From Acidovorax sp. FJL06 (GTDB lineage Bacteria > Pseudomonadota > Gammaproteobacteria > Burkholderiales > Burkholderiaceae_C): a stretch of 64,000 nt of DNA. The stretch spans positions 184,370 to 248,369 of the forward strand of contig NZ_QAJR01000001.1 of the NCBI RefSeq assembly GCF_003852545.1, in the 5' to 3' direction. Positions 1-8,490 of this stretch are shown piece after piece. The first letter of the stretch is position 1; every line of letters begins with the position of its first letter. The notes beneath the pieces are model-generated. The model did no database searches. It was not told where the DNA came from and worked only from the letters and a program-made list of their open reading frames with translations. The translations under genes were made by a program, and so were the position numbers.

Positions 1-1862
1 GCAAACACATAGCCCTGCAGCACATCGCAGCCCTGCTGCACCAGGTAGTCGGCCTGCTGCGGTGTTTCCACGCCTTCGGCGGTCACTTCCAACCCCAGGC
101 CATGGGCCAGGGCCACGATGGCGGTGACGATGGTGCGGCTGTGTTCCTGCTCGGGCAGGTCGCGCACAAAGCTGCGGTCGATCTTCAGGCGCCGCATCGG
201 CAGCTGGCGCAGGTAGGCCAGCGACGAGTAGCCGGTGCCGAAGTCGTCGATCGCCAGGTGGATGCCCAGCTGGCTCAGGCGGTGCAGTGTGTGGGCGCCG
301 GCCTCCATGTTTTCCATGAGCACGGTTTCGGTGAGTTCGACTTCGAGCAGGTGGGCGGGCAGGCCTTCCTCGCGCAGGATGTCCATCACGCGCTCCAGAA
401 ACTGCGGATCGCCCAGCTGGCGGGCCGAGATGTTGACGGCCACCCGCAGCGGCCCGTGTGCGTTCCAGCGCGATGCGTCCCGGCAGGCGGTGCGCAGCAC
501 CCAGTACCCCAGCGGAATGATGAGGCCGCAGTCCTCGGCCACCGAGACGGCTTCGAGCGGCGACACCGTGCCCAGCTCCGCATGGGTCCAGCGCAGCAGG
601 GCTTCGGCCCCCACCACCGCCCCGCCGCGGGCCGCGAACAGGGGCTGGTAGTGCAGTGCCAGCCCTCCGCCCTGCTGCTCCAGCTCGGCGCGCAGCGCGT
701 GCTCGATGGTCTGGCGCCGCACCACGGCCTGGTTCATGGACGGGTCGAACCGCACGCAGCGGTTCTTGCCCATTTCCTTGGCGCGGTACATGGCGGTGTC
801 GGCATTGCTGACCAGGGCGTTGATGTCCGACGCATCGTCCGGAAAGGTGGCGATGCCCGCACTGCCAGTCACGTTCACCTGCTGCCCGACCTCGGTGTAG
901 GCGGCCTGGAAGACGCCGATGATGCGCTGCGCGTACTTGTCCAGTGCCACGTCGTCCATGTCGAGCCGCAGGGTCAGCGCAAATTCGTCGCCGCCCAGGC
1001 GCGAGATGGTGTCGGTGCTGCGCACCACGGACTGCAGGCGCTGCGCCACCTGGCGCAGCAGGCCGTCGCCGGCGGCGTGCCCGAAGGTGTCGTTGAGCGT
1101 CTTGAAGTTGTCCAGGTCGATGTAGACCAGGGCCACCCGGTGCCTGCCGCTGCGGGCCAGCTCCAGCTCGGCCGCCAGCCGTTCATTGAACGCGTGGCGG
1201 TTGCCGGTGCCGGTGACGGCATCGGTGTGCGCCAGTGCATGCAGGCGGTGCTCGGCCTCTCGCACGGCGGCACGGCTGCGCAGCACCATGGCGGTGGCCA
1301 TGGCCATCACGCACACGGCAATGAGCAAGGCGCTGAAGAAGCGGACCGCCAGGCGGGTGTGGACCTCCCGCATCGACTTGCGGATGTAGAGCGTTCCCAG
1401 GGGCGCGGCCGTGCCTTCGATGGGGCGGATGATCTCGAGCAGGTTCCACCCGGGGCGCTCCAGCGCGTCCTCCATGCCCGCCGCGCGCAGCGTGGTCGGG
1501 AAGTCCGGGTCGCGTTCGCGCACGTAGTGCGCAAACAGCACGCCGTCGGTGTCGTACACGCCCGCCGCCAGCACCATGGGCGACGACCGCAGCGCAGCCA
1601 GCATCTCGTTGGCCGTGCCCGTGTCGCGGAACATGACTGCGGCAGACACGTTGTCGGCCACGATGGCGGCTTCCACCCGGCTGTCCTGCAGCATGGAGGT
1701 GCGGCTGCTCCAGTAGTCCACGCCCGTGAGCGCCAGCACCACGGTCAACAGCGCCAGGCCGGCCGAGAGGATGCCCGTCACCACCAGTTTCGACGACAGC
1801 AGGATGGGCGGCAGCAGCAGGGCCGGCGCAGTGGTGTACGGGGTGGGGGCTGAGGTTCTCAT
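1..1862 (-). CDS. Membrane GGDEF/EAL c-di-GMP enzyme with periplasmic sensor, 3' end outside window
   Basis: Partial gene: about 620 residues are visible before the left edge. A transmembrane segment (about residues 26-46) and a second one (about 171-193) bracket a 120-residue periplasmic region that fits the CHASE8-type sensor of YfiN/TpbB. A cytoplasmic GGDEF domain follows with the motif intact (LGGDEF, 289-294), then an EAL domain (GAEALLRW, E420; DDFGTGYSS at 539-547). Both motifs are complete, so either cyclase or phosphodiesterase activity is possible. The ATG lies one base after the yfiR-like stop, so the two are very likely co-translated. In the known YfiBNR system, YfiR holds YfiN inactive in the periplasm; the same logic is inferred here. 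Known YfiN lacks a long EAL domain, so this is a variant. Confidence 0.9.
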   Translation of the reverse strand, partial: MRTSAPTPYTTAPALLLPPILLSSKLVVTGILSAGLALLTVVLALTGVDYWSSRTSMLQDSRVEAAIVADNVSAAVMFRDTGTANEMLAALRSSPMVLAAGVYDTDGVLFAHYVRERDPDFPTTLRAAGMEDALERPGWNLLEIIRPIEGTAAPLGTLYIRKSMREVHTRLAVRFFSALLIAVCVMAMATAMVLRSRAAVREAEHRLHALAHTDAVTGTGNRHAFNERLAAELELARSGRHRVALVYIDLDNFKTLNDTFGHAAGDGLLRQVAQRLQSVVRSTDTISRLGGDEFALTLRLDMDDVALDKYAQRIIGVFQAAYTEVGQQVNVTGSAGIATFPDDASDINALVSNADTAMYRAKEMGKNRCVRFDPSMNQAVVRRQTIEHALRAELEQQGGGLALHYQPLFAARGGAVVGAEALLRWTHAELGTVSPLEAVSVAEDCGLIIPLGYWVLRTACRDASRWNAHGPLRVAVNISARQLGDPQFLERVMDILREEGLPAHLLEVELTETVLMENMEAGAHTLHRLSQLGIHLAIDDFGTGYSSLAYLRQLPMRRLKIDRSFVRDLPEQEHSRTIVTAIVALAHGLGLEVTAEGVETPQQADYLVQQGCDVLQGYVF

Positions 1863-1863
1863 C

Positions 1864-2412
1864 TCACCGCCCCGCCTTGGCCAGCCGCAGCAGCCGCGAG
1901 CTGATGGTCAGGCCCGCCTTGGCTGCAGCGTCGGCGTTGATGCCGAACACGATGCGCCCCTGCTGCTCGGTGAGCGCGATCACGATCTCCGGGTTGACGA
2001 AGGTGAGTTCGTCGGAAATGCTCAGCACGCCATGCGCGGCAGGCAGGGCCCGCAGGGCGCGCAGCGCCGGTTCCACGTCCGCGTTGTGCAGGATGAGCAC
2101 CCGGCACTGGCGCAGGCTGGCGGTCTCCAGCAGCCTTACCCGCACGGTGCGGCCCTTGGGGGCCTGCTTGCCGTCCAGCGTGGCCAGGGCGCGTTTCAAT
2201 GGGCTGAAGGGCGACACGCACAGGGTCAGGTCGCCGGAGGCGGCCGCGTCGCCCTCGGGCCATTCGATGAACTGGATGAAGTTGAAGATGTAGGCGGCCT
2301 TCAGGTCCTGCTCGGCCACCGGTTCGTTGGCCCGGGCCAGGCTCCACCCCGACCCGCACAGCATCCACAGCCAGACCACCAGCAGGTTGCGTAGGCGCAG
2401 GGTGTTGCACAT
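1864..2412 (-). CDS. YfiR-like periplasmic regulator (DUF4154)
   Basis: 182-residue secreted protein. Residues 1-28 form a signal peptide (hydrophobic run LLVVWLWMLCGSGW, cleavage near SLARA). The mature part begins with the DUF4154 signature (DLKAAYIFNFIQFIEWP) and continues with the short alpha/beta repeats of YfiR, ending FGINADAAAKAGLTISSRLL. YfiR-family proteins sit in the periplasm and repress a membrane diguanylate cyclase until stress or a ligand releases them. It starts 3 nt after the TonB-receptor stop and ends 1 nt before the GGDEF/EAL start, so the three genes form one tight operon. Family call is firm; the ligand is unknown. Confidence 0.88.
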   Translation of the reverse strand: MCNTLRLRNLLVVWLWMLCGSGWSLARANEPVAEQDLKAAYIFNFIQFIEWPEGDAAASGDLTLCVSPFSPLKRALATLDGKQAPKGRTVRVRLLETASLRQCRVLILHNADVEPALRALRALPAAHGVLSISDELTFVNPEIVIALTEQQGRIVFGINADAAAKAGLTISSRLLRLAKAGR

Positions 2413-2415
2413 GGC

Positions 2416-4467
2416 TCAGAACGCGTAGGTCAGCTTGAGGCGGTAGGTCCGCCCGTCCTGGCGGATCGCTTCCTCGCGGATATCGAACGAGGCGGGGTCT
2501 GCGTACCGGCGGTTGAACAGGTTGTAGACCCCCACCGACACATCGACATCCGCGATGCGCGTGGAGTAGGTCGCATGGGTCAGGACATGCGCGGGCAGGC
2601 GCGTTCCCTGCAGCGTGCTGCGGCTGCCGATGCCGATGGCCTCGATGGCGTAGCGCCCCGCAGTCCCGCCCGACCCTGGGGCGGGCCGCAGGGTGTCGGA
2701 CCACTGGACTTTGAGCAGATGCCGCGGGGCATTGGTCAGCGGCTGCGGCTGCGAAGGGTCGCGCGCCTTTTGCCAGCCATAGGCCATGCGCAGGCGCTGC
2801 CCGCCCTGCCAGCGCTGCTCGGCCTCGGCCTCCAGGCCATGGACCTGCACGGCGCGCGTGTTGCCGAAGGTGAGCCGGTCGGTGCTGCCTGCCGCATCCT
2901 GCGCGATCAGGTCGGTCACGGCCGAGCGGAACGCCGTCAGCAGCACGCGGCTGGCCCCGGTGGGCGCATGCTCCAGCGCCAGCTCGGTGGTGCGCACGCG
3001 CTCCGAGCGCAGGCCCGCGCCCTCGACCACGCCGCCCGGCAGGTCTACGCGGTAGTCGCGTTCGTAGGCATTGGGGGGGCGGTACGCGGTGCCGTGCAGC
3101 AGCTTGAGGGCGGTGGCGGCATTCCACCAGTACACCAGGCCCAGGCGAGGATGGATGGCGCCCGCGCTGCCCGACTGCTTGCCCCAGCGCAGCCCGGCAT
3201 GGAGCGTGAGGTCGGGGCTGAGCGCGAACTCGTCCTGGACGTACAGGCCCAGCACGTTGCCCTTGCGGTGGGCGTCCAGGTGCTGCGCGGGGGGATCGAG
3301 GTCGATGTTGAGCTGCTCGATGCGGGTGTCGCGCCGGTAGTCCAGGCCCCAGGACAGCTTGTGGCGCGCCAGCGCGGTGCTCACCCACTGCCATTCGGTG
3401 CCCCACCACTGGCCGTTGCTCACATCGCGGTTCAGCGTCACGGGCGGGTAGTCGTACACATAGTCGCCCACATACTGGTAGCGCCCCGCATGCAGGCGCC
3501 CGGTGAACGCCAGCGACGGCTGCAGCTGCGCGGTGTATTCGGCCGCCAGGCGCGTGCTCTTGTCGATGAAGCGCGAGCGCGGGTCGTTGAAAACCTGCGA
3601 GAAGGCTGCAGTGGGCACGCCCTTGGTGCGCTCGCCATGGGCCAGCGTGAGCGTCAGCCCCTCGCGGTGCATGCGGGCAAACAGCTGGGTGCTGCGGTCA
3701 TAGTCCAGGCGCTGCGCCACGCCGCCATGGTTCGCGGGCGCATCGTAGGCCGGGTAGTACTGGTCGGCCCCGCGCGTGGCGGCCCGCGTGGCCGAAAGCA
3801 GCCAGTCGCCGCCCTGCGCATCCACCGTGCCCACGGAAAACCGCAGCTTGGCGCTGCCGTGGCTGCCGACCTCGGTGCTGACCTGCGGCCCGGCCAGCTG
3901 GCGGCCGTCGCGCGTGATCACATTGACGACGCCGAAGAAGGCGTTGGCCCCGTACACCGCCGACCCGGGGCCGGGCACGAACTCCACCCGGTCCACCAGG
4001 TCCAGGTCCAGCGGAAAGTCGCTGCCGATGCTCGCCTGGTCGTAGATGTTGTCGTTGAAGCGCACCCCGTTGACCAGCAGCAGCACCCGCGTGTTGTAGT
4101 CGCCCGGGGTCGCAAAGCCCCGGGTGCCCAGGTAGTGGTAGGCGCGGTCGTAGGAGATGTACAGCCCGCGCATGCTGCCCAGCACCTCGGCCAGCGTGCG
4201 GTAGCCAAAAAGCCGGATATCGTCGGCCGTGACCACGCTCACGGCGGCGGGGGCTTCCAGGGCCGTTTGTGCATAGCGGCTGGCCGTGGTGATCTGCATC
4301 TGCATGAGCTGCTCCAGCGGCAGGTCGACCATGGCCACCTGGGCCTGGGCCTGCACGCTGGCTGCGGCCCCGGCGCACAACAGGGCCAGCACCCGGGGGA
4401 CCATAAGCAACCGCGCCGCCCTCTGCCGGGGCGGCTGCCGTTGCGGGTTGCGCGATCCTCGTGCCAT
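2416..4467 (-). CDS. TonB-dependent outer-membrane receptor of the YfiR/GGDEF operon
   Basis: 683-residue receptor. I chose the ATG at 4467 because AGGAG lies 8 nt upstream; an in-frame ATG at 4563 has no ribosome site. A signal peptide covers about residues 20-42 (VPRVLALLCAGAAASVQAQA). The plug domain follows: it opens LPLEQLMQMQITTASR and contains VLLLVNGVRFND and VPGPGSAVYGANAFFGVVNV. The rest is a 22-strand-type barrel ending in the aromatic TYRLKLTYAF typical of BamA-recognised porins. No heme- or B12-specific motif is evident. It is first in the operon with yfiR-like and GGDEF/EAL genes, 3 nt apart, which suggests that ligand binding or uptake is reported to c-di-GMP metabolism. That coupling is inference. 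Confidence 0.88.
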   Translation of the reverse strand: MARGSRNPQRQPPRQRAARLLMVPRVLALLCAGAAASVQAQAQVAMVDLPLEQLMQMQITTASRYAQTALEAPAAVSVVTADDIRLFGYRTLAEVLGSMRGLYISYDRAYHYLGTRGFATPGDYNTRVLLLVNGVRFNDNIYDQASIGSDFPLDLDLVDRVEFVPGPGSAVYGANAFFGVVNVITRDGRQLAGPQVSTEVGSHGSAKLRFSVGTVDAQGGDWLLSATRAATRGADQYYPAYDAPANHGGVAQRLDYDRSTQLFARMHREGLTLTLAHGERTKGVPTAAFSQVFNDPRSRFIDKSTRLAAEYTAQLQPSLAFTGRLHAGRYQYVGDYVYDYPPVTLNRDVSNGQWWGTEWQWVSTALARHKLSWGLDYRRDTRIEQLNIDLDPPAQHLDAHRKGNVLGLYVQDEFALSPDLTLHAGLRWGKQSGSAGAIHPRLGLVYWWNAATALKLLHGTAYRPPNAYERDYRVDLPGGVVEGAGLRSERVRTTELALEHAPTGASRVLLTAFRSAVTDLIAQDAAGSTDRLTFGNTRAVQVHGLEAEAEQRWQGGQRLRMAYGWQKARDPSQPQPLTNAPRHLLKVQWSDTLRPAPGSGGTAGRYAIEAIGIGSRSTLQGTRLPAHVLTHATYSTRIADVDVSVGVYNLFNRRYADPASFDIREEAIRQDGRTYRLKLTYAF

Positions 4468-4858
4468 GGGCTGGGCTCCTGGTGTGGCTGGCTGGCGCTC
4501 TTTCGTTCGAGGCTGGCGTGCGGGAGGGCGCGTCAAGCGGTGCGATGGATCTGTTCTTAACAAATTGTATCCAGACCTTCGTGCGGATCACAGGGGGTGG
4601 GATCAGTGATCTCCCTACATTCCCCCCCGGGGCACCGGGCCATGCGCAGGGGCTGCGGTGGGACGGGCTGGCCCCTGAAATCCCCATTTTTCTAGGTGCT
4701 AACCCTTGTTTTTCCGCTTCCGTACCGTTGGCATGTCGATGTGCGGGGGGCCCGTTCGTCGTAGGGATGAAGCGCGCAGACAGGATCGGGATCATCAAGG
4801 ACCGAAGATCCGGGCCTGCGCACTCCGCTTCTGCTGTTCAACACCACCCGGAGATCCC
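4468..4858. other. Divergent promoter region between TonB receptor and YCII gene
   Basis: 391 bp without a supported gene. A short AT-rich stretch at 4555-4575 holds a -10-like TACAAT on the minus strand (4564-4569), about 97 nt before the receptor start; no convincing -35 partners it. The rest is GC-rich with no hairpin of note. Open frames through it are non-coding extensions of neighbours. Confidence 0.4.
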
Positions 4859-5275
4859 ATGCGTTTCATGATCATCGTCAAGGCCACGGCCGAATCCGAA
4901 CAGGGCTGCATGCCCAGCAGCACCTTGCTGGCCGACATGGGCCGCTACCACGAGGAGCTGGCCCGCGCGGGCGTGCTGCTGGACGGCAGCGGCCTCAAGC
5001 CCAGCACACTGGGTTGGCGCGTGCGTTACAGCCCGGCAGGGGGCCGCACCGTCACCGACGGCCCGTTCACCGAGACCAAGGAACTCATCGCGGGCTACAC
5101 CCTGATCCAGGTGCGCAGCCGCGACGAGGCGCTGGAGTGGACGCGCCGCTTTCCCAACCCGCGCGGCGAAGGGCTGGACGCAGAAATCGAGGTGCGCCAG
5201 CTGTTTGAGATGGAAGACTTCGCCGCGATCGACGGGGTGGAGAACTTCCCCGACCTCGAAGCCCTGCGCGGCTGA
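4859..5275 (+). CDS. YCII/DGPF-domain protein
   Basis: 138 residues, one YCII-related (DGPF) domain. It begins MRFMIIVKA, contains the family signature TDGPFTETKELIAGY (about residues 65-80) and the conserved ALEWTRRFP helix. The ATG at 4859 is preceded by GGAG at 6 nt spacing. DGPF proteins are small ferredoxin-like-fold proteins of unknown biochemical role; comparative work links them to ECF42 sigma factors, and an ECF42-type sigma gene lies three genes downstream on the same strand. It may therefore be a target or partner of that sigma factor. Family assignment is certain; function is not known. Confidence 0.92.
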   Translation: MRFMIIVKATAESEQGCMPSSTLLADMGRYHEELARAGVLLDGSGLKPSTLGWRVRYSPAGGRTVTDGPFTETKELIAGYTLIQVRSRDEALEWTRRFPNPRGEGLDAEIEVRQLFEMEDFAAIDGVENFPDLEALRG

Positions 5276-5312
5276 AGCCCGCACACCCAAAACACACCCA
5301 GGACACACCCCC

Positions 5313-5849
5313 ATGATCAAGACCATCGTCCTCGTACTGCTCGCCGCCCTGGCCCTGCTGCTGGCCTATGCGGCCACGCGCCCCGACAGCTTCCGCGTGG
5401 AGCGCAGCCGCGTAGTCCCCGCGCCGCCCGAGCGGGTCTACGGGCTCATCCACGACCTGCGCCAGTTCAACACCTGGAACCCCTACGAGCGCAAGGACCC
5501 CGCCCTCCAGGGCCAGTACAGCGCCACCACGGCCGGCCCCGGCGCACGCTACGCCTGGCAGGGCGACAAGGTGGGCACCGGCAGCATGGAAATCGTGGAC
5601 GCCACCGCCCCCCGCCACGTGGGCATGAAGCTCGACTTCGTGAAACCCTTCGAAGCCCACAACCAGGTCGAGTTCACGCTGCAGCCCGAAGGCACTGGCG
5701 CCACCCGCGTCACCTGGGCCATGCAGGGCCCCGTGCCCTACCTCGCCAAGATCGCCCACCTGTTCTTCAACATGGACCGCATGGTGGGGCAGGACTTCGA
5801 GGACGGCCTGGGCAACCTGCAGGCCGTGCTGCAAAAGCCTGCGGCCTGA
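5313..5849 (+). CDS. SRPBCC-family (polyketide-cyclase-like) membrane-anchored protein
   Basis: 178 residues. Residues 1-20 are a hydrophobic N-terminus (TIVLVLLAALALLLAYA), probably a signal anchor. The rest is a START/SRPBCC fold: VERSRVVPAPPERVYGLI, LRQFNTWNPYERKDPA and a C-terminal helix MVGQDFEDGLGNLQAVL. SRPBCC domains bind hydrophobic ligands in a deep cavity; the ligand here cannot be read from sequence. It lies 37 nt after the YCII gene and 63 nt before a VOC gene, all codirectional with the ECF sigma gene. Such sets of small detox-like folds are usual around ECF42 factors. Confidence 0.88.
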   Translation: MIKTIVLVLLAALALLLAYAATRPDSFRVERSRVVPAPPERVYGLIHDLRQFNTWNPYERKDPALQGQYSATTAGPGARYAWQGDKVGTGSMEIVDATAPRHVGMKLDFVKPFEAHNQVEFTLQPEGTGATRVTWAMQGPVPYLAKIAHLFFNMDRMVGQDFEDGLGNLQAVLQKPAA

Positions 5850-5912
5850 GCCGCGCCCCCTTTGCCAAACCCCCCGTTTCCCTATACCGTCCCCACCCTT
5901 CAGGAGACCTCC

Positions 5913-6320
5913 ATGCACCAGCAAATCTTCGTGAACCTGCCCATCGAGAACATGGCCCGCTCGCAGGTGTTTTTTCGCGCCCTGGGCTACGAATTCAACC
6001 CCCAGTTCACCAACGACCAGGGCGCCTGCCTGGTGGTGGGCGAGAACCTCTTCGTGATGCTTTTGGTGAAAGACTTCTACCAAACCTTCACCAGCAAAAC
6101 GATTGCCGACGCACGCACAACCTCCGAGGTGCTGGTGTGCTTCTCATGCAACAGTCGCGAGGAGGTGGATGCCCTGGTCGCCAAGGCCGTGGCGGCCGGC
6201 GGCACCACGCCCCGCCCCGCGCAGGACCTGGGCTTCATGTACTCGCGCAGTTTTGACGACCTGGACGGCCACAGCTGGGAGTTCGTCCACATGGTGGACG
6301 CCAGCAAGGCCCTGGGTTAA
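5913..6320 (+). CDS. VOC-family (glyoxalase/extradiol-like) protein
   Basis: 135 residues with two beta-alpha-beta-beta-beta modules of the vicinal-oxygen-chelate fold: QIFVNLPIENMARSQVFFRALG at the start and SFDDLDGHSWEFVHM at the end. The pattern resembles the PhnB/lactoylglutathione-lyase-like group; one conserved acidic ligand (the E of WEFVHM) is present, but I cannot define a full metal site. AGGAGA precedes the ATG by 6 nt. The stop is 6 nt before the ECF sigma start, so the two are probably cotranscribed. Substrate unknown. Confidence 0.88.
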   Translation: MHQQIFVNLPIENMARSQVFFRALGYEFNPQFTNDQGACLVVGENLFVMLLVKDFYQTFTSKTIADARTTSEVLVCFSCNSREEVDALVAKAVAAGGTTPRPAQDLGFMYSRSFDDLDGHSWEFVHMVDASKALG

Positions 6321-6326
6321 GAAGGT

Positions 6327-7619
6327 GTGAACCCCCCTGCCCTGCCCGACCGCGAGGCCCTGCACCGCAGCATCGACTCGGTGTGGCGCATCGAGGCCGC
6401 GCGCATCATCGCCAGCGTGGCGCGCATGACGCGCGACGTGGGCCGGGCCGAGGAGCTGGCACAGGACGCGCTGGTGGCCGCGCTGGAGCACTGGCCCACC
6501 ACCGGCCTGCCCGCCAACCCGGCCGCGTGGCTCATGACCACGGCCAAGCGCCGCGCCATCGACCACCTGCGCCAGCAGGCCCTGCACCAGCGCGAGCACG
6601 AGGCGCTGGGCCACGACCTGGAAGCGCTCGAAGCCCAGTACGCGCCCGACGTGGTGGAGACCCTCATGCACGCACAGCAGGACGACATTGGCGACGACCT
6701 GCTGCGCCTGATCTTCACCGCCTGCCACCCCGTGCTGCCCACCGAGGCGCGCGTGGCACTCACGCTGCGGCTGCTGGGCGGCCTCAGCACGGCCGAAATC
6801 GCGCGTGCGTTTTTGGTGCCCGAGCCCACCATCGCGCAGCGCATCGTGCGCGCCAAGCGCAGCCTGGCGGCCGCGCAGGTGCCGTTTGAAGTGCCCGGCG
6901 CGGCCGAGCGCGCACCGCGCCTGGCCTCGGTGCTCGAAGTCCTCTACCTGGTCTTCAACGAAGGCTATGCCGCCACGGCGGGCGACGACTGGATGCGGCC
7001 CGCGCTGTGCGGCGAGGCCCAGCGCCTGGTGCGGGTGCTGGCCAGCCTGGTGCCCGAAGAACCCGAGGTGCAGGGCCTGGTGGCCCTGCTCGAAATCCAG
7101 GCCTCGCGCCTGCCCGCACGCACCGATGGCGAGGGCCAGCCCGTGCTGCTGATGGACCAGGACCGCGCGCGCTGGGACCACCTGCTGGTGCGCCGGGGGC
7201 TGGCCGCTTTGGACAAGGCCGAGCAGCTTGCGCGCGCAGGCCACGCCTGGGGGCCGTATGCGCTGCAGGGCGCCATTGCCGCCTGCCACGCACGTGCCAG
7301 GCGGGCGCAGGACACGGATTGGCCCCACATCGTGGCGCTGTACGACGCGCTGCTGCAGGTGGCGCCCTCGCCCGTGGTGGCGCTGAACCGCGCCGTGGCC
7401 GTGGGCATGGCCGAAGGGCCCGGGGCCGCGCTCGCGCTGGTGGACGCACTGGCCGCAGAACCCAGCCTGCGCCACTACCACTGGCTGCCCAGCGTGCGCG
7501 GCGATCTGCTGGCCAAGCTGGGCCGGGGGACAGAAGCGCGGGCCGAGTTCACACGGGCTGCCGGCCTCACGCGCAACGCGCAGGAACAGGCACTGCTGCT
7601 GGCCCGTGCGGGCGCTTGA
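6327..7619 (+). CDS. ECF42-type RNA polymerase sigma factor with C-terminal TPR-like extension
   Basis: 430 residues from a GTG start. The region-2 helix (VGRAEELAQDALVAALEHWP, about 35-55) and the region-4 helix-turn-helix (LSTAEIARAFLVPEPTIAQR, about 150-172) place it in the ECF sigma family. After residue 190 comes a 240-residue extension (LVFNEGYAATAGDDWMR; VVALNRAVAVGMAEGPGAAL) typical of ECF42/COG4941, which lack a classical anti-sigma and carry a regulatory TPR-like tail instead. The YCII/DGPF, SRPBCC and VOC genes upstream match the conserved ECF42 neighbourhood. A short AAGG sits only a few bases before the GTG. Regulon and signal are unknown. Confidence 0.93.
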   Translation: MNPPALPDREALHRSIDSVWRIEAARIIASVARMTRDVGRAEELAQDALVAALEHWPTTGLPANPAAWLMTTAKRRAIDHLRQQALHQREHEALGHDLEALEAQYAPDVVETLMHAQQDDIGDDLLRLIFTACHPVLPTEARVALTLRLLGGLSTAEIARAFLVPEPTIAQRIVRAKRSLAAAQVPFEVPGAAERAPRLASVLEVLYLVFNEGYAATAGDDWMRPALCGEAQRLVRVLASLVPEEPEVQGLVALLEIQASRLPARTDGEGQPVLLMDQDRARWDHLLVRRGLAALDKAEQLARAGHAWGPYALQGAIAACHARARRAQDTDWPHIVALYDALLQVAPSPVVALNRAVAVGMAEGPGAALALVDALAAEPSLRHYHWLPSVRGDLLAKLGRGTEARAEFTRAAGLTRNAQEQALLLARAGA

Positions 7620-7631
7620 GAGCGGAGGCCG

Positions 7632-8147
7632 TCAGCGCCGCTTTTTCTGTTTGTTTTTCTTTTTGTCGCCGTGGCCAGGCGGCATGGCCGCCTTGGGCGT
7701 CAGCCCCAGTGCGGCGCGTGCCAGGGTGTCGGCAGCGCCGTTGCGGTGGCGCGGAATCCATTGCAGGCGAACGTTGTGGAATGTTTGCAGCACGCTGCGC
7801 GCCTCGTCAAACAACGGCGCCAGCCGCGCAATGGGGGCTGCGGCCCGCTGCGTGCCCAGCTGCTCCACCAGCACGCTGTTGTCGCTGAACACCTGCACGG
7901 GGGTGGAGGCCGCCACCCCTTGCTGCGCCAGCCATTGCAAGGCCCGCATCAGCGCGCGCAGTTCGGCCTCGTTGTTGCAGCCGGTGAAGGTGGTGGCTTC
8001 GGAAATCTGGTGCCGCAGGGTGCCATCGGGGCCTGTCAGCACCGCCCCCAGGCCCATGCGCCCCGGGTTGGGCCAGGCGCTGCCATCGCAGTGGATGACC
8101 CAGGCGGCAGCGGGGTGCGGCGCAGCCGCCTGGGGGGCGGTCGTCAC
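7632..8147 (-). CDS. RNase HI-like ribonuclease
   Basis: 171 residues from a GTG start. The four acidic residues of the RNase H site are visible: D21 (HCDGSAWPNPG), E60 (GCNNEAELRAL), D89 (VFSDNSVL) and D140 (RHRNGAADTLAR). It would cleave the RNA strand of RNA-DNA hybrids. The C-terminus is a Lys/Arg tail (DKKKNKQKKRR) that may aid nucleic-acid binding. It differs from standard rnhA in its short handle region, closer to the plant/archaeal-type RVT_3 group. The GTG overlaps the stop of the DUF3297 gene (GTGA), so translation is probably coupled. Confidence 0.9.
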   Translation of the reverse strand: MTTAPQAAAPHPAAAWVIHCDGSAWPNPGRMGLGAVLTGPDGTLRHQISEATTFTGCNNEAELRALMRALQWLAQQGVAASTPVQVFSDNSVLVEQLGTQRAAAPIARLAPLFDEARSVLQTFHNVRLQWIPRHRNGAADTLARAALGLTPKAAMPPGHGDKKKNKQKKRR

Positions 8148-8398
8148 TTGTAGAACGCTTCGACCGTGCCCTTGATCTTGATCAGCAGCGGCTGGCCCTT
8201 GCGGTCCAGCGTCTTGCCGGCGGGCACCTTCACCCAGCCTTCGCTGATGCAGTATTCCTCCACATCAAAACGCTCCTTGCCATTGAGGCGGATGCCGATG
8301 TCGTGCTCGAACACGGCGGCCACATGGTGCGGGCTGCGGGGGTTGACCGACAGGTGGTCGGGCAGGGGTGGCTGGGCGGGGGTGTTGGCTTCGGTCAT
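8144..8398 (-). CDS. DUF3297 family protein
   Basis: 84-residue conserved small protein. The order of the conserved blocks (DHLSVNPRSPHH, FEHDIGIRLNGKER, VEEYCISEGWVKVPAGK, GQPLLIKIKGTVEAFYK) matches DUF3297, a proteobacterial family usually annotated as hypothetical or glutathione-peroxidase-associated. No enzymatic motif is apparent. The stop overlaps the RNase H start by 4 nt. Longer open frames reading into it from upstream are chance extensions; the ATG at 8398 gives the family's normal length. Confidence 0.88.
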   Translation of the reverse strand: MTEANTPAQPPLPDHLSVNPRSPHHVAAVFEHDIGIRLNGKERFDVEEYCISEGWVKVPAGKTLDRKGQPLLIKIKGTVEAFYK

Positions 8399-8490
8399 AC
8401 GGATCTCTTGGGGAAATAGGGGAAAAACGCAAAGCGCGGATTCTCCGGGATTTGGGGCGGCCCCGGTGGGCGAAGCCCCTACGGCGCCAG

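Noticed and set aside
102-1853. Long plus-strand open frame opposite the GGDEF/EAL gene
   Set aside because: Antisense shadow of a high-GC gene: His/Gln/Ala/Gly-rich translation with no domain, while the minus strand encodes intact GGDEF and EAL motifs.
2575-4560. 661-codon plus-strand open frame opposite the TonB receptor
   Set aside because: Same kind of high-GC antisense artefact; no recognisable protein, no ribosome site.
6312-6332. GAAGGTGTGAAC at the VOC/ECF junction, identical to the end of the hairpin element at 20230
   Set aside because: Only 12 bases match and there is no inverted partner or flanking duplication nearby; it overlaps a start codon and is probably chance.
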